Below, one piece after another: positions 62,321-64,000 of a stretch of 64,000 bases of DNA (the stretch's first letter is position 1; each line of letters starts with the position of its first letter). The stretch comes from Actinomycetes bacterium (lineage in GTDB: Bacteria; Actinomycetota; Acidimicrobiia; Acidimicrobiales; Ilumatobacteraceae). Both the position numbers and the translations under genes were made by a program. Where the stretch lies: assembly GCA_025360105.1 (NCBI GenBank), contig JANYCT010000035.1:1-64000 (forward strand), written 5' to 3'. Below the pieces are notes generated by a model, which worked only from the letters and a program-made list of their open reading frames with translations, did no database searches and was not told where the DNA came from.

Positions 62321-63130
62321 TCAGCCGAGTCGTTCCGGGGAATACACGTTCAGCCGATCGGCGCGCACGAAGCCGGCCAGCAACAGGTTGGCCCGCCGTG
62401 CCGTGAGTACCGCCAACGATGTGGGCGCGCTCACGCTGAGCAGCACGTTGAACCCACCGGCCCACGCTTTTTGCACCATTTCAAAGCTTGCTCGGCCGCT
62501 CACGAAGAGCCCTATTCCCGTTGCGGGGAGCTGCTGATCGAGGAGCATACGCCCGATGACTTTGTCGACGGCGTTGTGCCGGCCGACGTCTTCGCGGGTG
62601 ATGCTGATGTTGCCGTTCGCATCGAAGGCGGCTGCGCCATGGACTGCCCCGGTGCTGGCGAAAAGGCCCTGACCGGCGAGCACCTTGGCGCAGAGTTCGG
62701 GAAAGGTATCGATGTCGAACGCCGCGGCGTGCGCCAGATCGAGCGGCGCAAGCCGCTCGCAGAGTGTGTCGATGCTGTCGCTCCCACAGAGTCCACAGCT
62801 GCTTGAGGTGGTGCCGAGACGAGGAGTTGGGGCCGGTGCGCGACCACCCGTCTCGACGGTGACCACATTGAATTCGCTTGCGACGGCGGAACCGTCGGCG
62901 CAGTAGCGGACACCCGTGATCGGTGACCCGGCAAGCACGCCCTCGGTGTGGCAGAAACCAGCTGCGAGTTCGTAGTCGTGACCAGGGGTACGCATGGTCG
63001 TGCTCACCTGCACGCCGTCGAGCTGGATCGACATCGGCTCTTCCACGATGAGTTCGTCGGGTTGACGCCGCCGACGTGCGCCCGCCACGATGCGGGTGAC
63101 GAGCAAGGTGTCGGTGCGGCTTCGGGCCAT
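62321..63130 (-). CDS. fdhD: Formate dehydrogenase accessory sulfurtransferase FdhD
   Basis: 269 residues. Transfers sulfur from a cysteine desulfurase to the molybdenum/tungsten bis-MGD cofactor of formate dehydrogenase. Cys pair in SSSCGLCGSDSID near residue 110 matches the CxxC of the family; TGAVHGAAAFDANG and REDVGRHNAVDKVIG near residue 160-185 and SGRASFEMVQKA are other blocks. No formate dehydrogenase structural gene in view. Confidence 0.95.
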   Translation of the reverse strand: MARSRTDTLLVTRIVAGARRRRQPDELIVEEPMSIQLDGVQVSTTMRTPGHDYELAAGFCHTEGVLAGSPITGVRYCADGSAVASEFNVVTVETGGRAPAPTPRLGTTSSSCGLCGSDSIDTLCERLAPLDLAHAAAFDIDTFPELCAKVLAGQGLFASTGAVHGAAAFDANGNISITREDVGRHNAVDKVIGRMLLDQQLPATGIGLFVSGRASFEMVQKAWAGGFNVLLSVSAPTSLAVLTARRANLLLAGFVRADRLNVYSPERLG

Positions 63131-63204
63131 CGCTGTCTGAGGCTACCGAGCGCGCCTAGCGTATTGATGCTGCTTCGTACCGCCGTCCCAACCGAGGAGT
63201 TTCC

Positions 63205-64000
63205 ATGCCGACCAACTCCCGAGTCCTGACCGCCGAGGCCTTTGGTACAGCAGTGCTGATGCTGGGTGGTCCCGGCACCGCGATCCTGATGAAGAACAGC
63301 GAGGCGAAGGTACTCGCGGTTGCGCTGGGCTTCGGCTTTTCGCTGTTGATCATGGCCTATGTGATCGGCCCGATCAGCGGGTGCCACATCAACCCTGCGG
63401 TGTCGTTGGGTTTGTACCTGGCCCGCAAGGTGAGCGCGGCCCACGCGCTGTTCGCCGTACTCGGGCAGATCGTCGGCGCGGCGGCCGGCGGATTCATCGT
63501 CTGGATGATTGCCCGAAACGTAAAGGGTTTCGAACGTGGCAGCTTTGCATCCAACGGATATCGCGCTCACTCCATAGGTGGCTACGGATTGAAGGCAGCC
63601 ATCATCGTGGAAGTGGTGTTCACGGCATTGTTGGTGATCGTGGTGTTGTTCACGACCACGAAGAAGTTCAGCGTGGGCATGGGCGGTCTTACCGTCGGTC
63701 TGACACTCGCCCTGATCCACCTCATTACCATTCAGGTGGACCAGACCTCGGTGAACCCGGCGCGCAGCTTCGGCACGGCCATTTTCGCCGACAGCAGCAG
63801 CGACGCCATGAACCAACTGTGGGTGTTCCTCATCTTCCCACTCATCGGGGCAGCCGTTGGCGTGGTGATCTGGCTCGCGCTCGATGACTCCCGCCAACTC
63901 GAGGACACCATGCTCGATTCCGGTCCAACACGTGCTGTGCGTGATGCGGCAAGCACGGCGCTCGATACCGCTGTCAGCATCGTCGACGGCATCGAACCGC
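63205..64000 (+). CDS. Aquaporin (MIP family), 3' end outside window
   Basis: At least 265 residues visible from ATG 63205, preceded by GAGGAG. Six membrane helices with both NPA boxes: GCHINPAVSLG near residue 62 and SVNPARSFGTA near 183. His in the GHINP position and Arg after the second NPA suggest an AqpZ-like water channel rather than a glycerol facilitator, though the motif GCHINPA is slightly unusual. The C-terminal tail beyond residue 215 (RQLEDTMLDSGPT...) is longer than in typical AqpZ and continues past the window edge. Confidence 0.92.
   Translation, partial: MPTNSRVLTAEAFGTAVLMLGGPGTAILMKNSEAKVLAVALGFGFSLLIMAYVIGPISGCHINPAVSLGLYLARKVSAAHALFAVLGQIVGAAAGGFIVWMIARNVKGFERGSFASNGYRAHSIGGYGLKAAIIVEVVFTALLVIVVLFTTTKKFSVGMGGLTVGLTLALIHLITIQVDQTSVNPARSFGTAIFADSSSDAMNQLWVFLIFPLIGAAVGVVIWLALDDSRQLEDTMLDSGPTRAVRDAASTALDTAVSIVDGIEP

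Overview
The window reads as a chromosomal piece of a high-GC actinobacterium, most likely class Acidimicrobiia (Ilumatobacter-like). The evidence is indirect: frequent GTG starts, a CIRCE-controlled groEL, a DUF3263 gene beside a LytR_C gene, a DUF222/HNH endonuclease, an F420-type luciferase-like oxidoreductase, a coproheme decarboxylase, a CysO-like sulfur carrier, and a secreted S8 protease with the GWF-ending C-terminal repeats common in Acidimicrobiia. No rRNA, prophage, insertion sequence or CRISPR array was seen. One tRNA (Thr, UGU) is present. The class assignment is inference.

Layout. 1-3.0 kb (minus): start of an alpha/beta hydrolase, a three-gene set with two ferritin-like proteins, an ABC1-kinase N-terminal remnant and a TraR/DksA-like protein. 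3.1-7.3 kb (plus): a complete UgpC-A-E-B-type ABC importer. 7.3-8.7 kb: a DUF559 gene between two copies of a 47-bp palindrome, with GC-rich tandem repeats. 8.7-16.5 kb: groEL with CIRCE, an intradiol-dioxygenase-like lipoprotein, an FAD monooxygenase, CysO-like protein, glycerate kinase, LytR_C and DUF3263 proteins, uridine kinase. 16.5-24.3 kb: S8 protease, a small secreted protein, tRNA-Thr, P450, cupin, a Tat-exported multicopper oxidase and two membrane proteins. 24.3-30.3 kb: glutathione peroxidase, a PhnY/PhnZ-like phosphonate pair, DUF222/HNH endonuclease and several small proteins.

30.4-38.4 kb is a tightly overlapping kdp operon (small membrane ORF, kdpF, A, B, C, D, E) for high-affinity K+ uptake and its sensing. 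38.7-45.2 kb holds a cNMP-binding protein, a double-CDGSH protein, HlyIII/PAQR, an esterase-like lipoprotein, an HNH-like protein, cold-shock protein, DUF1003 and a PPOX-fold protein, with three intergenic 15-bp tandem repeats. 45.2-48.2 kb: rlmB, ispF and ispD (isoprenoid MEP pathway) and a Crp/Fnr regulator. 48.2-57.2 kb: dienelactone hydrolase, an ABC-2 exporter pair, an OpuAC-like lipoprotein, an LLM oxidoreductase, a GH18-like protein and a FtsX/LolD-type ABC system with two permeases. 57.2-64.0 kb: amidohydrolase, a scrambled amine-oxidase pseudogene, Nudix protein, a type-1 periplasmic binding protein, chdC/hemQ, fdhD and an aquaporin that runs off the right edge.

The points most worth following up are the PhnYZ-like pair with its mixed-valent di-iron residues intact, the paired palindromes around the DUF559 gene, the extra 57-residue membrane ORF translationally coupled to kdpF, the two adjacent ferritin-like genes, the rearranged amine oxidase remnant, and the same 15-bp repeat period in three unrelated intergenic arrays. 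All functional names come from reading motifs in the translations; no database search was run.
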